A stretch of 51,814 nt of DNA, taken from the NCBI GenBank assembly GCA_964522305.1, contig CAZFVM010000001.1, positions 1 through 51,814 of the forward strand, written 5' to 3'. Below, piece by piece: positions 35,891 through 44,822 of this stretch. The position numbers were made by a program, and so were the translations under genes. The notes beneath the pieces were generated by a model, which was given only the letters and a program-made list of their open reading frames with translations, searched no databases and was not told the DNA's origin. This DNA is from UBA1049 sp964522305. Its GTDB lineage: Bacteria > Bacillota > Clostridia > Oscillospirales > CAG-382. Numbering within the stretch: position 1 is the stretch's first letter; every line of letters starts with the position of its first letter.

Positions 35891-37567
35891 TTATATGTAT
35901 TGTGTGTTTTTGGATAACATTTCTCTTGCCGTTTTTATGACAGTCTCGGTGAGACTTACTCCACCGATAATCCGCGCCAGCTCTGTCACCCGGTCCTCTC
36001 CCTTTAGGTCTGTTACCTTGGTGGAGGTCCTGCCCTCGGACTCGGATTTTGTGATGAGAAGATGGTTTTGCCCTCGGGAAGCGATCTGGGCTGAGTGGGT
36101 GACACAGATAACTTGACAGTTGTTGATAACCGCAGTCTCGGACAGCTTCATACCTATCTTGTCGCTGGTCTTGCCGGAGATACCGCTGTCTATCTCGTCA
36201 AAGATCATGACCGAATAATCCTTTTCTCCGACAATGCTCTTTAACGCCAACATCAATCGCGAAAGCTCTCCCCCCGAGGCTACTTTTGAGATAGGCTTGG
36301 GTTCTTCCCCTATATTGGCACTGATCAGGAAGTTTGTTGAGGTGTTGCCGGTTGGGGTATATTCGCCATCAATAAAGTCTATGACAAACTTCACCCCCGG
36401 CATATCCAGAAAGGTTAAGGTCTCTTCTACTTTGTTCTCCAAGACCTTGGCGGATGTGTATCTGCTTTGGTTGAGCTTATCGGAGGCGCCTTTTAAGGTT
36501 TGCTCCTGCTTTATTAAGTCTTCTTTTAGTTTTGCCAATATCTCTGCAGAGTATTCTATGGTGTCAAGCTCGGACTTTAAGTCCTCGAGCTCTGTCAGTA
36601 TATCCGGGATATCCTTCTTATACTTACGCTTTAGGGTGTTGATATACTCCAGCCGCTCCTCGATGACATCCAGTCGCTTTGCCGGGTCCCCTTCCTCGGG
36701 GTTGGTATAAGGCATAATCCTGTCGGAAATATCCTCCAGCTCATATTTTATCTCGGTTATCCGCTCGGTCATCTCTGCGGTTTCGGGAATAATGTCGGTC
36801 AGGCTTTGAAGAGCGGAGATGGTGGCTTCCAATCGGTCGGCAATACTGTTGCCGGTCCTGTAAAGGTTGTCAAAGGCGAGGTTGGCGCTTTGGATTATCT
36901 TTTCTGTGTTTATCAGCAAAACCCGTTCCTGCTTTAGTTCTTCCTCTTCTTTTACACTCAGGGCGGCTTTTTCTATTTCGTTTATCTTATGCTTTATTAT
37001 CTCGAGCCGAAAGGTTTTGTCCTCTTCGGCTTGTTTGAGTTTTTGTTGTTTTTTTATTAGGGAGGTGTATTCGTTATACTCCCGTTGGTATTCCTGCAGT
37101 TGGAGGGAGTTTGCAGCGAAGGCATCCAGCAAGGCCAACTGTTTTTTCTCTTCTGCCAACACCTGGGTGTCCTGCTGTCCGTGGAGGGCGATTAGTATGT
37201 CTGCTACTTCTTTAAGCCTAAAGAGGGGGACTTGCCTGCCGTTTATTCGAGCAACAGATCTGCCGTCGGAGCTCAATCGTCGGGAAAGATACACAAACCC
37301 GTCTTCATCGGGGTAGATATCCAGCTCGGCGAGCTGGGTTGAGGCGGTGGGGGATAAGTCAGAAAAAACCCCTTCTACCAAAGCCTGGTCCTCCCCGGTA
37401 CGGATGATGCTTTTGTCCCCTCGGGCACCGCAGAGCAAAGAGATGGAATCGACAAGTATGCTTTTTCCCGCACCGGTCTCCCCGGTAAGAACGGTAAAGC
37501 CCCTGCCGATTTCCAGATTGATATTCTTAATCAAGGCGATGTTTTCGATGTGTACGGATACTAACAT
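35891..37567 (-). CDS. recN: DNA repair protein RecN
   Basis: RecN is an SMC-like ATPase in double-strand-break repair. The 558 residues have Walker A GETGAGKSIL near the N-terminus, a central coiled coil (about 160-370), signature VASGGELSRLMLALK and Walker B VMIFDEIDSGISG. It starts 2 bp after the argR stop codon (ATTATG), so it depends on argR translation. The argR-recN order is conserved in Bacillota. Confidence 0.96.
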   Translation of the reverse strand: MLVSVHIENIALIKNINLEIGRGFTVLTGETGAGKSILVDSISLLCGARGDKSIIRTGEDQALVEGVFSDLSPTASTQLAELDIYPDEDGFVYLSRRLSSDGRSVARINGRQVPLFRLKEVADILIALHGQQDTQVLAEEKKQLALLDAFAANSLQLQEYQREYNEYTSLIKKQQKLKQAEEDKTFRLEIIKHKINEIEKAALSVKEEEELKQERVLLINTEKIIQSANLAFDNLYRTGNSIADRLEATISALQSLTDIIPETAEMTERITEIKYELEDISDRIMPYTNPEEGDPAKRLDVIEERLEYINTLKRKYKKDIPDILTELEDLKSELDTIEYSAEILAKLKEDLIKQEQTLKGASDKLNQSRYTSAKVLENKVEETLTFLDMPGVKFVIDFIDGEYTPTGNTSTNFLISANIGEEPKPISKVASGGELSRLMLALKSIVGEKDYSVMIFDEIDSGISGKTSDKIGMKLSETAVINNCQVICVTHSAQIASRGQNHLLITKSESEGRTSTKVTDLKGEDRVTELARIIGGVSLTETVIKTAREMLSKNTQYI

Positions 37568-37569
37568 AA

Positions 37570-38031
37570 TCAGTGACTTTGCTTAATCAGTTTTTTGAAC
37601 TCGTTGTATATATTCAAAGCCGCGCTCGGGTCTCGGGTTATCACCAGCAAAGTGTCGTCTCCGGCAAGGGAGCCTATAACCCCGGGTAAAGTCATTGAGT
37701 CTACGGCTGCCCCGGCGGCGCTCCCCATACCGGTATAGGTCTTTATCACCACCAGGTTCCCGGCATAATCCGCTTCCTTCATGGCTTGACTCAATATGAC
37801 CGAAAAACGCCCGCTTATCATATCTTTTTCTGCCTCGGCGTTCTTGGCATATTTATAGCGGTTTTTCTCCAGGGAGACCTTCACCAACCCCAGTTGGCGT
37901 ATATCCCTGGAAATGGTGGCTTGGGTCGCGGAAAACCCCATCAACTCCAGCTCACGGGAGAGCTCTTGCTGGGTATTTATTTCATGTTTTTCGATGATAT
38001 CAAGGATTGCCTGTCTTCGACTCTTGGTCAT
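37570..38031 (-). CDS. argR: Arginine repressor ArgR
   Basis: ArgR is a hexameric arginine-responsive transcription factor. The 153 residues have a winged-helix N-terminus (KSRRQAILDIIEKHEINTQQELSRELE...ATQATISRDIRQLGLVKV) and an oligomerisation and arginine-binding C-terminus ending in PGVIGSLAGDDTLLVI. ATG 38031 is chosen over GTG 38040 because AGAGGTG sits 6 nt upstream of it. Arginine biosynthesis genes are not in the window. Confidence 0.94.
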   Translation of the reverse strand: MTKSRRQAILDIIEKHEINTQQELSRELELMGFSATQATISRDIRQLGLVKVSLEKNRYKYAKNAEAEKDMISGRFSVILSQAMKEADYAGNLVVIKTYTGMGSAAGAAVDSMTLPGVIGSLAGDDTLLVITRDPSAALNIYNEFKKLIKQSH

Positions 38032-38078
38032 TAAAAACACCTCTGCTGCTTTGATTTGGGCTTTTTTTGCCTCACCCT

Positions 38079-38933
38079 TTAACCTAATTTGCGTTTTAAC
38101 GCCGCATAGAAGGCGTCCTGCTTTAACTTTATAAAGGTAATTGCTTTATCGCTTTTTTCTATAACAACTTTGTCGTGGTTTGCCAAGGGAAAAGAGTGCT
38201 TGCCGTCCACCGTGAGTATCAGGTCTCCCCCTTTTTCGGAATAAGGCTCTACCTCAATCAAAGACCCCGGAGAAAAGACCATGGCCTTGGAGTCCGCCAG
38301 AGAATGGGAACAAATGGGGCACACACAAAAGCCCTCTAACTTAGGGTCGATAATGGGACCCCCTGCCGCCATAGAATAGGCGGTGGAACCGGTGGGAGTG
38401 GAAATAATAAGCCCGTCGGCTTTGTATTCGTTAACCGGGGTATGGTCACAGGCGAGCTTGAGGGTTACCATACTCGCCACCGCACCCCTGGAAACAATAG
38501 CTTCGTTAAGGGCGAAAAAATCTATCAGCTTTACTCCTTCCCGATAGACCGAGGTTTTGAGCATCATCCTGTCTATACTCCAAAAACTCCCTTTTAACCC
38601 GTCTAACAGGTGGAGTTCACTTATCTCAAGTTCGCTCATATAACCCAAGGTTCCCAGGTTTATACCCAACAAAGGGGTATCAAAAGAACAAGCCTTATGG
38701 GCTGCCGACAACATGGTGCCGTCTCCGCCCAAAACAATGGCGATGTCGCTTTTTTCAAAGGCTTCTTTTTCCGGCAGATATTTGTCTGCATCAAATACAC
38801 CTTTGTACTCGTCGGAGATAACAACGCTCATATCCAGCTCACGAAGCTTTTCGGTCACCATAGCCACCGCTTCTTGACATCTTTGTTTGTTGTAGTTTGG
38901 GTAAATAAGGACTTTCTTTATGATAAGGGACAT
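38079..38933 (-). CDS. nadK: NAD kinase
   Basis: NadK phosphorylates NAD to NADP. The 284 residues contain IVLGGDGTMLSAA (GGDG motif), NLGTLGYM, NEAIV and TPTGSTAYSMAAGGPI. AGAAAGGAG precedes ATG 38933. It lies between dxs and argR, as in many Bacillota; the tlyA gene often found between dxs and nadK is absent. Confidence 0.96.
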   Translation of the reverse strand: MSLIIKKVLIYPNYNKQRCQEAVAMVTEKLRELDMSVVISDEYKGVFDADKYLPEKEAFEKSDIAIVLGGDGTMLSAAHKACSFDTPLLGINLGTLGYMSELEISELHLLDGLKGSFWSIDRMMLKTSVYREGVKLIDFFALNEAIVSRGAVASMVTLKLACDHTPVNEYKADGLIISTPTGSTAYSMAAGGPIIDPKLEGFCVCPICSHSLADSKAMVFSPGSLIEVEPYSEKGGDLILTVDGKHSFPLANHDKVVIEKSDKAITFIKLKQDAFYAALKRKLG

Positions 38934-38972
38934 GGCTTGTTCTCCTTTCTCTTAATATATTTTTGGGTGATT

Positions 38973-39001
38973 AATATATAATTTTGCTTTTTGTAAGACA
39001 A
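38973..39001 (-). promoter_or_regulatory. Possible promoter upstream of nadK
   Basis: TTGTCT (39001-38996), 17 bp, TATATT (38978-38973) on the minus strand, in the 115-bp AT-rich gap after dxs. Confidence 0.5.
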
Positions 39002-39048
39002 TCGCATTTATTGGTCTTTGACATTAATAGATATAAAAAATTTTGCCT

Positions 39049-40926
39049 TTAACTATCTTGGTTCTCCGAGTCTTTGTTGAGCAGGCTTAATATCTCCCTG
39101 GTTATTTGGTTAGGAGAAAACCCGCATTGTGCAAACAGCTCGTCGTTGGAGCCGTGCAGGACAAAGTTATCCTCTATTGCCCGCACTGCGTACTTACGCC
39201 CGGGGTCTGAGGGACAAAGGGTCGAGGCTAAGGTTTCTCCTATACCTCCCCGCTTCATGCCTTCTTCTAAGATATACACCAAAGATGTTTGGCCCAAAAA
39301 TAGACTTATCTTTTCGAAATCCAGGGGTTTTATGCAAATAAGCTTTATAACTCGACAGTTAATGCCTTTTTGATAAAGCATCCCGGCGGCTAACAAAGCG
39401 TTTTTTGTAATCCTGCCATAACTGATAATACTGACCGTGGGGTTGGGTCCGAATTCGCAGACCCCGGTGTCCCCCGCCATGTTAAATATGGAGCGGTCGT
39501 ATTCTTCGGGGGAGCCCTTCGGATATCTTATTGCCACGGGCTTGTTTGAGGTCATCGCCCTTTCAAAGGCGAAATCGAAGTCCTCAAAGGACTCGGGGGA
39601 GTATATAACCGTACCGGGTATGGTGTTTAGCAGACTGACATCAAATATACCGTGATGGGTCACTCCGTCTTCTCCCACAAACCCCGCTCGGTCCAACGCC
39701 AATATCACCGGCAGCTTCTGGATGGCAACATCATGCAAGAACTGGTCATAACCCCGCTGGAAAAAGGTGGAATATACGGCAAACACCGCTTTGTTACCCT
39801 GGGTGGCAAGCCCGGCACAAAAGGTGGTGGCATGCCCTTCCGCTATCCCCACATCAAAGAATCTATCGGGGTGCTCGGCGGCAAAGGCTCCGAGTCCGGT
39901 GCCATCGGTCATGGCGGCGGTTATCCCACATATGCTTTTGTCAACCTTTGCATATTCTGTCATCAGGTTGCCAAAGTGGGAGGAGAAGGTGGGACGAGCT
40001 CCCTGAGAGGGTTTGCCGGTTTCGATATCAAAACTGCCTATCGAGTGGAACTTCTCTGCCTTTTCCTCCGCCGGCTTATAGCCCTTGCCCTTGGTGGTAC
40101 AGATATGGACCACGCTGCATTTGTCCGAGAGTTTTGCTTCGTTTAAGAGGATTTCCAGTTGTTTTTGGTTGTTGCCGTCGATGGGACCGAAATAGTTGAG
40201 CCCCATTACCTCAAAGAAATTTTCTTTGACCAAAATCCTCTTGACTCTATTTTTTGCCTTTTTAGAAATTTTTATAAGACCCTTTCCGATAAGGGGAATA
40301 GACCCAAACATTTTGCTTATTGAGTGCTTGAATCTAAAGTAACGGGCACTGTTGCGAAAACGACGAAAATATCGGCTAATACCCCCCACATTCTTTGATA
40401 TAGACATGTCGTTGTCGTTGAGAACTATAATAAGGCGGTCGTAGTCCCCGCAATTGTTTAGCGCTTCGTATACCATCCCTCCGGTAAAAGCGCCGTCACC
40501 TATCACCGCTATGGTGTAGTTGGGGTTGTCCTTTAGTTTGTTGGCGGCAGCTATCCCCAAAGCTGCGGACAAGGCGGTAGAACCATGCCCTGCGCCAAAG
40601 GGGTCATGGGGGCTCTCTGCCCGACAGGTAAACCCGGAAATCCCGTTGTATCGGCGTAAAGTATTAAGAAGATGCTTTCTGCCGGTAATCATCTTGTGAA
40701 TGTAACTCTGGTGTCCCACATCCCAGATGATTTTGTCTTCGGGAGAATCAAAGACCCTGTGTAATGCCAAAGTAAGCTCGGCGACACATAGGTTGGATGC
40801 CAGATGACCGCCGGACTTAGAGACCGTGTTTAGCACTTCGTCTCTCAACTCCTCGGCGAGTATTTCCAGCTGCTCGTAGGATAATTCTTTAATGTCTTCG
40901 GGGGAGTTTGTGTGTTCGATAATCAA
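39049..40926 (-). CDS. dxs: 1-deoxy-D-xylulose-5-phosphate synthase
   Basis: Dxs condenses pyruvate and glyceraldehyde-3-phosphate in the first step of the MEP isoprenoid pathway. The 625 residues include the N-terminal GGHLASNLCVAELTLALH, VWDVGHQSYIHK, the thiamine-diphosphate motif GDGAFTGGMVYEALN...NDNDMSIS and the C-terminal transketolase domains. The start is TTG in a TTGA overlap with the upstream membrane-protein gene, with GAGGA upstream. It links functionally with ispA in the same cluster. Confidence 0.97.
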   Translation of the reverse strand: MIIEHTNSPEDIKELSYEQLEILAEELRDEVLNTVSKSGGHLASNLCVAELTLALHRVFDSPEDKIIWDVGHQSYIHKMITGRKHLLNTLRRYNGISGFTCRAESPHDPFGAGHGSTALSAALGIAAANKLKDNPNYTIAVIGDGAFTGGMVYEALNNCGDYDRLIIVLNDNDMSISKNVGGISRYFRRFRNSARYFRFKHSISKMFGSIPLIGKGLIKISKKAKNRVKRILVKENFFEVMGLNYFGPIDGNNQKQLEILLNEAKLSDKCSVVHICTTKGKGYKPAEEKAEKFHSIGSFDIETGKPSQGARPTFSSHFGNLMTEYAKVDKSICGITAAMTDGTGLGAFAAEHPDRFFDVGIAEGHATTFCAGLATQGNKAVFAVYSTFFQRGYDQFLHDVAIQKLPVILALDRAGFVGEDGVTHHGIFDVSLLNTIPGTVIYSPESFEDFDFAFERAMTSNKPVAIRYPKGSPEEYDRSIFNMAGDTGVCEFGPNPTVSIISYGRITKNALLAAGMLYQKGINCRVIKLICIKPLDFEKISLFLGQTSLVYILEEGMKRGGIGETLASTLCPSDPGRKYAVRAIEDNFVLHGSNDELFAQCGFSPNQITREILSLLNKDSENQDS

Positions 40927-41582
40927 TTAATCTTGTCCTCGTTTTTTGTAGGTTTGCCGGGCTTATCAGAAAAACCGCTCAACACCTTAGCGGCAAACAA
41001 AACTATTCCTTCGCTATGCTTTGTGGCTATAATCTTACCCACTGCTTTAAATCCTACGGTAGCCGCAGCTATCAAAGAGGTAAGCAAAAGAGTAAGCCAA
41101 AGGTTACTGTCAAAGACATTCACCGATATGGCGGCGCCGGTCACACCGCTCATTACCCCGGCGATATCCCCGATAAGGTCGTTACAAAAAGAGGTAACCT
41201 TGTCGGAGTTCGAAATCAGCCAGACCGCTTTCTTGCCGGACTTTAGCTTGCGGGCAGCCATGGAATTAAAGGGCTTTACTTCTGCCACGGCAACCGCCAG
41301 TCCCAGAATGTCAAAAAACACTCCTATGAATATAAAAAACAGCAGCACCGGTATTGCCACCAAAACATTTATCGAGGCAACAACCTCGGTAGAGCCGAGG
41401 GACAGCACCGCCGTTATCAAAAAGGACAGCACAAAGGCAGTTAATACCCAACGCTTCTGGGTCCGCCGTTTTTGTTGTTCTTTCTTTGTTAAACGGGTCT
41501 TATTTTGATTGTGAGTGCGGCTTGGTTTGCCGCCGGATGACTTTGCCTGTTTGATACTTCGATCAGGCTCTTTACTCTCCAT
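40923..41582 (-). CDS. oapA: OapA-like OLE RNA-associated membrane protein (CNNM/CorB-like)
   Basis: This 219-residue protein has a very basic N-terminal tail (1-44, with many K/R), about four hydrophobic helices (about 45-63, 69-100, 138-155, 161-183) and a conserved polar block NSDKVTSFCNDLIGD (125-139) at the start of the third. This pattern resembles the CNNM/DUF21 membrane domain, and I recognise it as the protein often named CorB-like in Clostridia. OapA of Bacillus halodurans, the OLE RNA partner, occupies the same place between the RNA and dxs. AAAGGAT precedes the ATG. The identity is inferred from topology, the polar motif and synteny. Confidence 0.78.
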   Translation of the reverse strand: MESKEPDRSIKQAKSSGGKPSRTHNQNKTRLTKKEQQKRRTQKRWVLTAFVLSFLITAVLSLGSTEVVASINVLVAIPVLLFFIFIGVFFDILGLAVAVAEVKPFNSMAARKLKSGKKAVWLISNSDKVTSFCNDLIGDIAGVMSGVTGAAISVNVFDSNLWLTLLLTSLIAAATVGFKAVGKIIATKHSEGIVLFAAKVLSGFSDKPGKPTKNEDKIN

Positions 41583-41639
41583 ACAGATCCTTTCAAGAGA
41601 GGTGTAGTTTGTGTTTGAAATGCGCTATATATATCCTAA

Positions 41640-42300
41640 GACTTAGTGTATAACTCGGTCTTTTATAAAAAACTTTAAAGATGGCGGCACAATATGTAAA
41701 CTTTGCGGCATACGGTCAAGTAGGTTTTCCCCGGCAGCTGCTTCCTTGTCGCCAATGGAGCGGTTTCCCTTTAAAACTGCCGACGGTATGTTGCCATATC
41801 CGTGACTTGATTGCCTTAAAGTCCGCACTGCAATCCAAATTGTGCCCGATGCAAAACAATAGTGTCTTGCATGTAATTCAGCCTAGGAGTTTTCCTCAAT
41901 AACCCGTCACCGTTGCCTAATCCTCTTTTGCAGCGATGATTTCAAGGAGCAGTATTCCCGACTTCGGTAGCTAATCTCCGCCGGTTTAAACCCCTATCCG
42001 CCATAACCACTCAAGGCAGGCTACATCTATCCGCAGCATCAAAAAACAATACCGCCTGATAGGTCTAATCCCAATCCAAGAAAACAAGGTCATCCTCGTC
42101 CCTTGGGGTCGGGCCTCAAAGGAGAGTGGGACAAGATCCGCATGCCATTGCGGGTTGCCCACAATCCCATTCTCTCAGCACTCACCCTAAACTGGGCGTA
42201 TAAAGCAAGCACCAAAAGCTTCATCGATTTGCCTTTACGCGTATTTTTAGGCACGCTTTCAGCAACAACGGGCTAACTAGGATACTGCGCCATCTTTGGC
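41640..42300 (-). ncRNA. Candidate OLE RNA (ornate, large, extremophilic)
   Basis: The 787 bp from 41583 to 42369 contain no credible ORF. On the minus strand a promoter (42303-42331) leads into a region of dense secondary structure: GCCA/TGGC hairpin (42289-42300); a 10-bp stem with a 2-nt bulge (42122-42131 with 42165-42176) holding an inner CCGCA/TGCGG hairpin; palindrome GGTTTAAACC (41983-41992); ATGCAA/TTGCAT (41849-41872); CGGCAG/CTGCCG (41732-41782). OLE RNAs are about 600 nt and lie between ispA and oapA-dxs, forming a membrane complex with OapA. Position, length and partner all fit here. I could not align it. Boundaries are estimates. Confidence 0.72.
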
Positions 42301-42302
42301 AT

Positions 42303-42331
42303 ATAATATCATATTTTAATTATAAATACAA
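42303..42331 (-). promoter_or_regulatory. Promoter of the OLE-like RNA
   Basis: TTGTAT (42331-42326), 17 bp, TATTAT (42308-42303) on the minus strand. Transcription would begin near 42297, just as the structured RNA region starts, separating it from ispA. Confidence 0.7.
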
Positions 42332-42343
42332 TTATTTTTACCA

Positions 42344-42369
42344 CCGAAACAAAACCCCTTTTGTCTCGG
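42344..42369 (-). other. Strong hairpin immediately after ispA
   Basis: An 11-position stem with one mismatch pairs 42344-42354 with 42359-42369 around a CCCC loop (GGGG on the minus strand), directly after the ispA stop. No continuous U-run follows on the minus strand. It may protect the 3' end, partly terminate, or be processed between ispA and the RNA. Confidence 0.6.
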
Positions 42370-43266
42370 TTAACTTTCCCTATCCAGCAAATAATCGCAG
42401 AGTTGCAAAAGTCGACGGGCAGGGCCCGAATTCGGGTAGGATTTTATCACGCTTTTGGCTTTGTTTGTGTGTTCTTTTGCCAGCTCTTCGCTGCGGGTTT
42501 GTCCCAGCAAAGCCGGGTAGGTGTTCTTTCCTTTTTGCGCGTCTGCCCCCGGGGTTTTGCCCATCTTGTCTTTGTCTCCCCGGATATCCAGAAGATCATC
42601 TATAATCTGAAACGCCAACCCCAGGTGTCTGCCAAACTCGGCAGAACTCTCCATGTCAGAGGGGCTCCCCCCGCCAGCGATACATCCCAGCACACAGGAA
42701 CACGAGATAAGGGCTGCCGTCTTTTTGGCAACTAAGTCTTCCAAGACCTCCGCAGAAATACTCGCATGCTCGCTTTGCAGGTCTATCTGTTGCCCCCCCA
42801 TCATCCCGTCCTTCCCACCATAGGCGGCAAGGGCGATTACCGCTTGCAAGTTTTGCTCCGGAGAGCAAAGGGGGTTCTCGGCTGCGACTCTAAAAGCCTC
42901 GGTAAGCAGTGCATCCCCCGCCAATATAGCCGTGGCTTCACCGAAGACTATGTGGTTTGAGGGTTTGTTGCGCCTGAGGTCGTCGTTGTCCATGGCGGGT
43001 AGGTCATCGTGGACCAAGGACATGACATGCAGCATCTCCACCGATGCACCGTACATAACTCCTTTGTCTTCTGACCCGCTAAAGAGTCGGCAAAACTCCA
43101 GCACCAGATAAGGGCGTATCCTCTTTCCCGGCAGGGTGACAGAATAGCGCATGGCGTCAATAAGGATAGCGTGATTGCTTCGGGTGGAAGCCAACAGCTT
43201 TGTTATGGTTTTGTCGGTAATCTCCTTTGCCTCGTTTAAGGCAAGGCTTAAGTCATAAAAGGGCAT
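42370..43266 (-). CDS. ispA: Polyprenyl (geranyl/farnesyl) diphosphate synthase
   Basis: This is a 298-residue prenyl synthase that joins isopentenyl diphosphate units. First aspartate-rich motif is HDDLPAMD (about 86-93), second IIDDLLD (221-227), with PGKRIRP (46-52) and the GGQ motif. ATG 43266 has AAAGGGG upstream. The position after xseA-xseB and ahead of dxs identifies it as IspA. Product length is not certain from sequence. Confidence 0.95.
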   Translation of the reverse strand: MPFYDLSLALNEAKEITDKTITKLLASTRSNHAILIDAMRYSVTLPGKRIRPYLVLEFCRLFSGSEDKGVMYGASVEMLHVMSLVHDDLPAMDNDDLRRNKPSNHIVFGEATAILAGDALLTEAFRVAAENPLCSPEQNLQAVIALAAYGGKDGMMGGQQIDLQSEHASISAEVLEDLVAKKTAALISCSCVLGCIAGGGSPSDMESSAEFGRHLGLAFQIIDDLLDIRGDKDKMGKTPGADAQKGKNTYPALLGQTRSEELAKEHTNKAKSVIKSYPNSGPARRLLQLCDYLLDRES

Positions 43267-43298
43267 GTTTACCCCTTTCGATAATTATAGTGATGGGG

Positions 43299-43523
43299 TT
43301 ATTCGGCGGTAAAGTCCTGCTCTATAGCCATGCCTTCTGCCTCGGTTATGAGCTTGACCTTTTTTTCTGCCGTCGATATTTTCTCGTTGCAGAATTTAAC
43401 CAATTTGCTTCCTTCTTCAAACAAAGAAAGGGATTCGTCCAAAGGGGTGTTCGCCGCCTCCAGAGCCTTGACTATCTCTTCTAACCTTGCCAAAGCCTTT
43501 TCAAAAGTCAATTCTTTTTCCAT
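43299..43523 (-). CDS. xseB: Exodeoxyribonuclease VII small subunit
   Basis: This 74-residue helical protein begins with the family pattern TFEKALARLEEIVKALE and ends in EKISTAEKKVKLI. It binds the large subunit XseA to form the single-strand exonuclease. AAAAGGA precedes the ATG; 12 bp separate it from xseA. Confidence 0.95.
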   Translation of the reverse strand: MEKELTFEKALARLEEIVKALEAANTPLDESLSLFEEGSKLVKFCNEKISTAEKKVKLITEAEGMAIEQDFTAE

Positions 43524-43535
43524 TTGTTTATCCTT

Positions 43536-44822
43536 TTACTTTAGTGTTTTATTGTCGTTTTTTGTTGTTTGTGTAGCCGTTGCCGTAACCTTTCCGTCGG
43601 CGAGCAGTATATCCAGGGTATCCCGGGCACTTACATCCTCCACCGAAGCGATGGCTTTGCCCCGGGAGTCATAGACCACCGCATACCCTCTGGACAAAAT
43701 CGCCAAGGGGTTTAGGCTTTGGAGCTTTTCTCTTTGAAGACGCAGGTTGCTGCGACTTTGCTCCAAGAATCTGGCAGGGGCGAGGGCAAGAAGCTTTTGG
43801 TGACGGTCTATGGTGCTCTTTATCAGCTCGAAGTTTAGCACTCCATACAGCCGCTCCTCTAACCGTCCCAGAGTCATCTTTCGCTCGTCAAAGGTGGTCA
43901 AGGGAGATTGCAACACCCTTCTTTGTGCCAGCAGTTGCAAACGATTGTCCAGCTCGGTTATCTGTCGCATCAGGTTATTTGTTATTATCGCCTTTACATT
44001 ATCGAACTTTTGCATAAGCTCCAGAGAATCCGGTACCGCCAGCTCTGCGGCAACAGACGGGGTGGGGGCACGCAGATCCGCCACAAAGTCCGAGATGGTG
44101 GTGTCGGTCTCATGGCCGACGGCGGAAATAACCGGAGTATGGCAATCAAATATTGCCCGGGCGAGCTCTTCGTTGTTAAATGCCCACAGGTCCTCTATAG
44201 ACCCTCCGCCTCTGCCGATTATAATAACATCGTACATCCGACTTTGGTCAAGATATTTTAGCCCCTTTATAATCTGGGCAGGGGCACCTTCTCCTTGGAC
44301 TAAGGAGGGGTAAATGGTTATCTTTGCCGCAGGAAATCGTCGGCTTATTACATGTATCATATCCCGAACCGCGGCTCCCGTGGGGGCGGTGACTATCCCT
44401 ACGCTAAAGGGGATTTTGGGAATCTTTTTCTTATGCTCCGGAGAGAAAAGACCTTCTTTGCGGAGCTTTTCTTTGAGTTGTTCGAAGGCGATATACAGCG
44501 CGCCGATCCCGTCTTGCTCCATACTGTCTATATACAGCTGACAGGTCCCGTCTTTGATATAGGTGGAAATCCGCCCGCGACACAACACTTTCATACCGTC
44601 TTTGGGTAAAAAACTCAATTTTGTTCTTCCTCCGAACATAACCGCCTTGAGGGTGGACTGCTCGTCTTTTAGAGTCAGATATACATGACCGGAGGCAGTA
44701 TGCATGACAAAGTTAGATATCTCCCCCCGCAGATGCACGTTTTTTAAGGTTGGAAGGTTATCTAAGTAGTCTTTTATAAGTTTGTTTACCTGGGAAACGG
44801 TTAGGGTGTTTTCTCCGCTCAT
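43536..44822 (-). CDS. xseA: Exodeoxyribonuclease VII large subunit
   Basis: XseA is the catalytic subunit of exonuclease VII. The 428 residues show an N-terminal OB fold (LTVSQVNKLIKDYLDN...VHLRGEISNF), the catalytic region VGIVTAPTGAAVRDMIHVISRR, IIGRGGGSIEDLWAFN and ISAVGHETDTTISDFVADLRAPTPSVAAE, then a coiled-coil C-terminal part. Its ATG overlaps the nusB stop by 4 bp (ATGA). Confidence 0.96.
   Translation of the reverse strand: MSGENTLTVSQVNKLIKDYLDNLPTLKNVHLRGEISNFVMHTASGHVYLTLKDEQSTLKAVMFGGRTKLSFLPKDGMKVLCRGRISTYIKDGTCQLYIDSMEQDGIGALYIAFEQLKEKLRKEGLFSPEHKKKIPKIPFSVGIVTAPTGAAVRDMIHVISRRFPAAKITIYPSLVQGEGAPAQIIKGLKYLDQSRMYDVIIIGRGGGSIEDLWAFNNEELARAIFDCHTPVISAVGHETDTTISDFVADLRAPTPSVAAELAVPDSLELMQKFDNVKAIITNNLMRQITELDNRLQLLAQRRVLQSPLTTFDERKMTLGRLEERLYGVLNFELIKSTIDRHQKLLALAPARFLEQSRSNLRLQREKLQSLNPLAILSRGYAVVYDSRGKAIASVEDVSARDTLDILLADGKVTATATQTTKNDNKTLK

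Noticed and set aside
41643..41902. Short open frames (60-75 codons) on both strands inside the non-coding block
   Set aside because: They lack ribosome-binding sites, have no family resemblance, and overlap the structured RNA candidate.
42170..42215. Minus-strand CGCCCAG...TAGGGTG resembling the 5' end of a group II intron
   Set aside because: No following domain structure, no domain V and no reverse transcriptase gene are present.
41640..42300. RNase P RNA, tmRNA or 6S RNA as the identity of the block
   Set aside because: The GAGGAAAGUC core of RNase P RNA and the tRNA-like ends of tmRNA are absent, and the genomic setting fits OLE better.
42361..42735. 124-codon plus-strand frame antisense to ispA
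   Set aside because: It mirrors the strongly conserved ispA coding frame and has no ribosome-binding site or family match.
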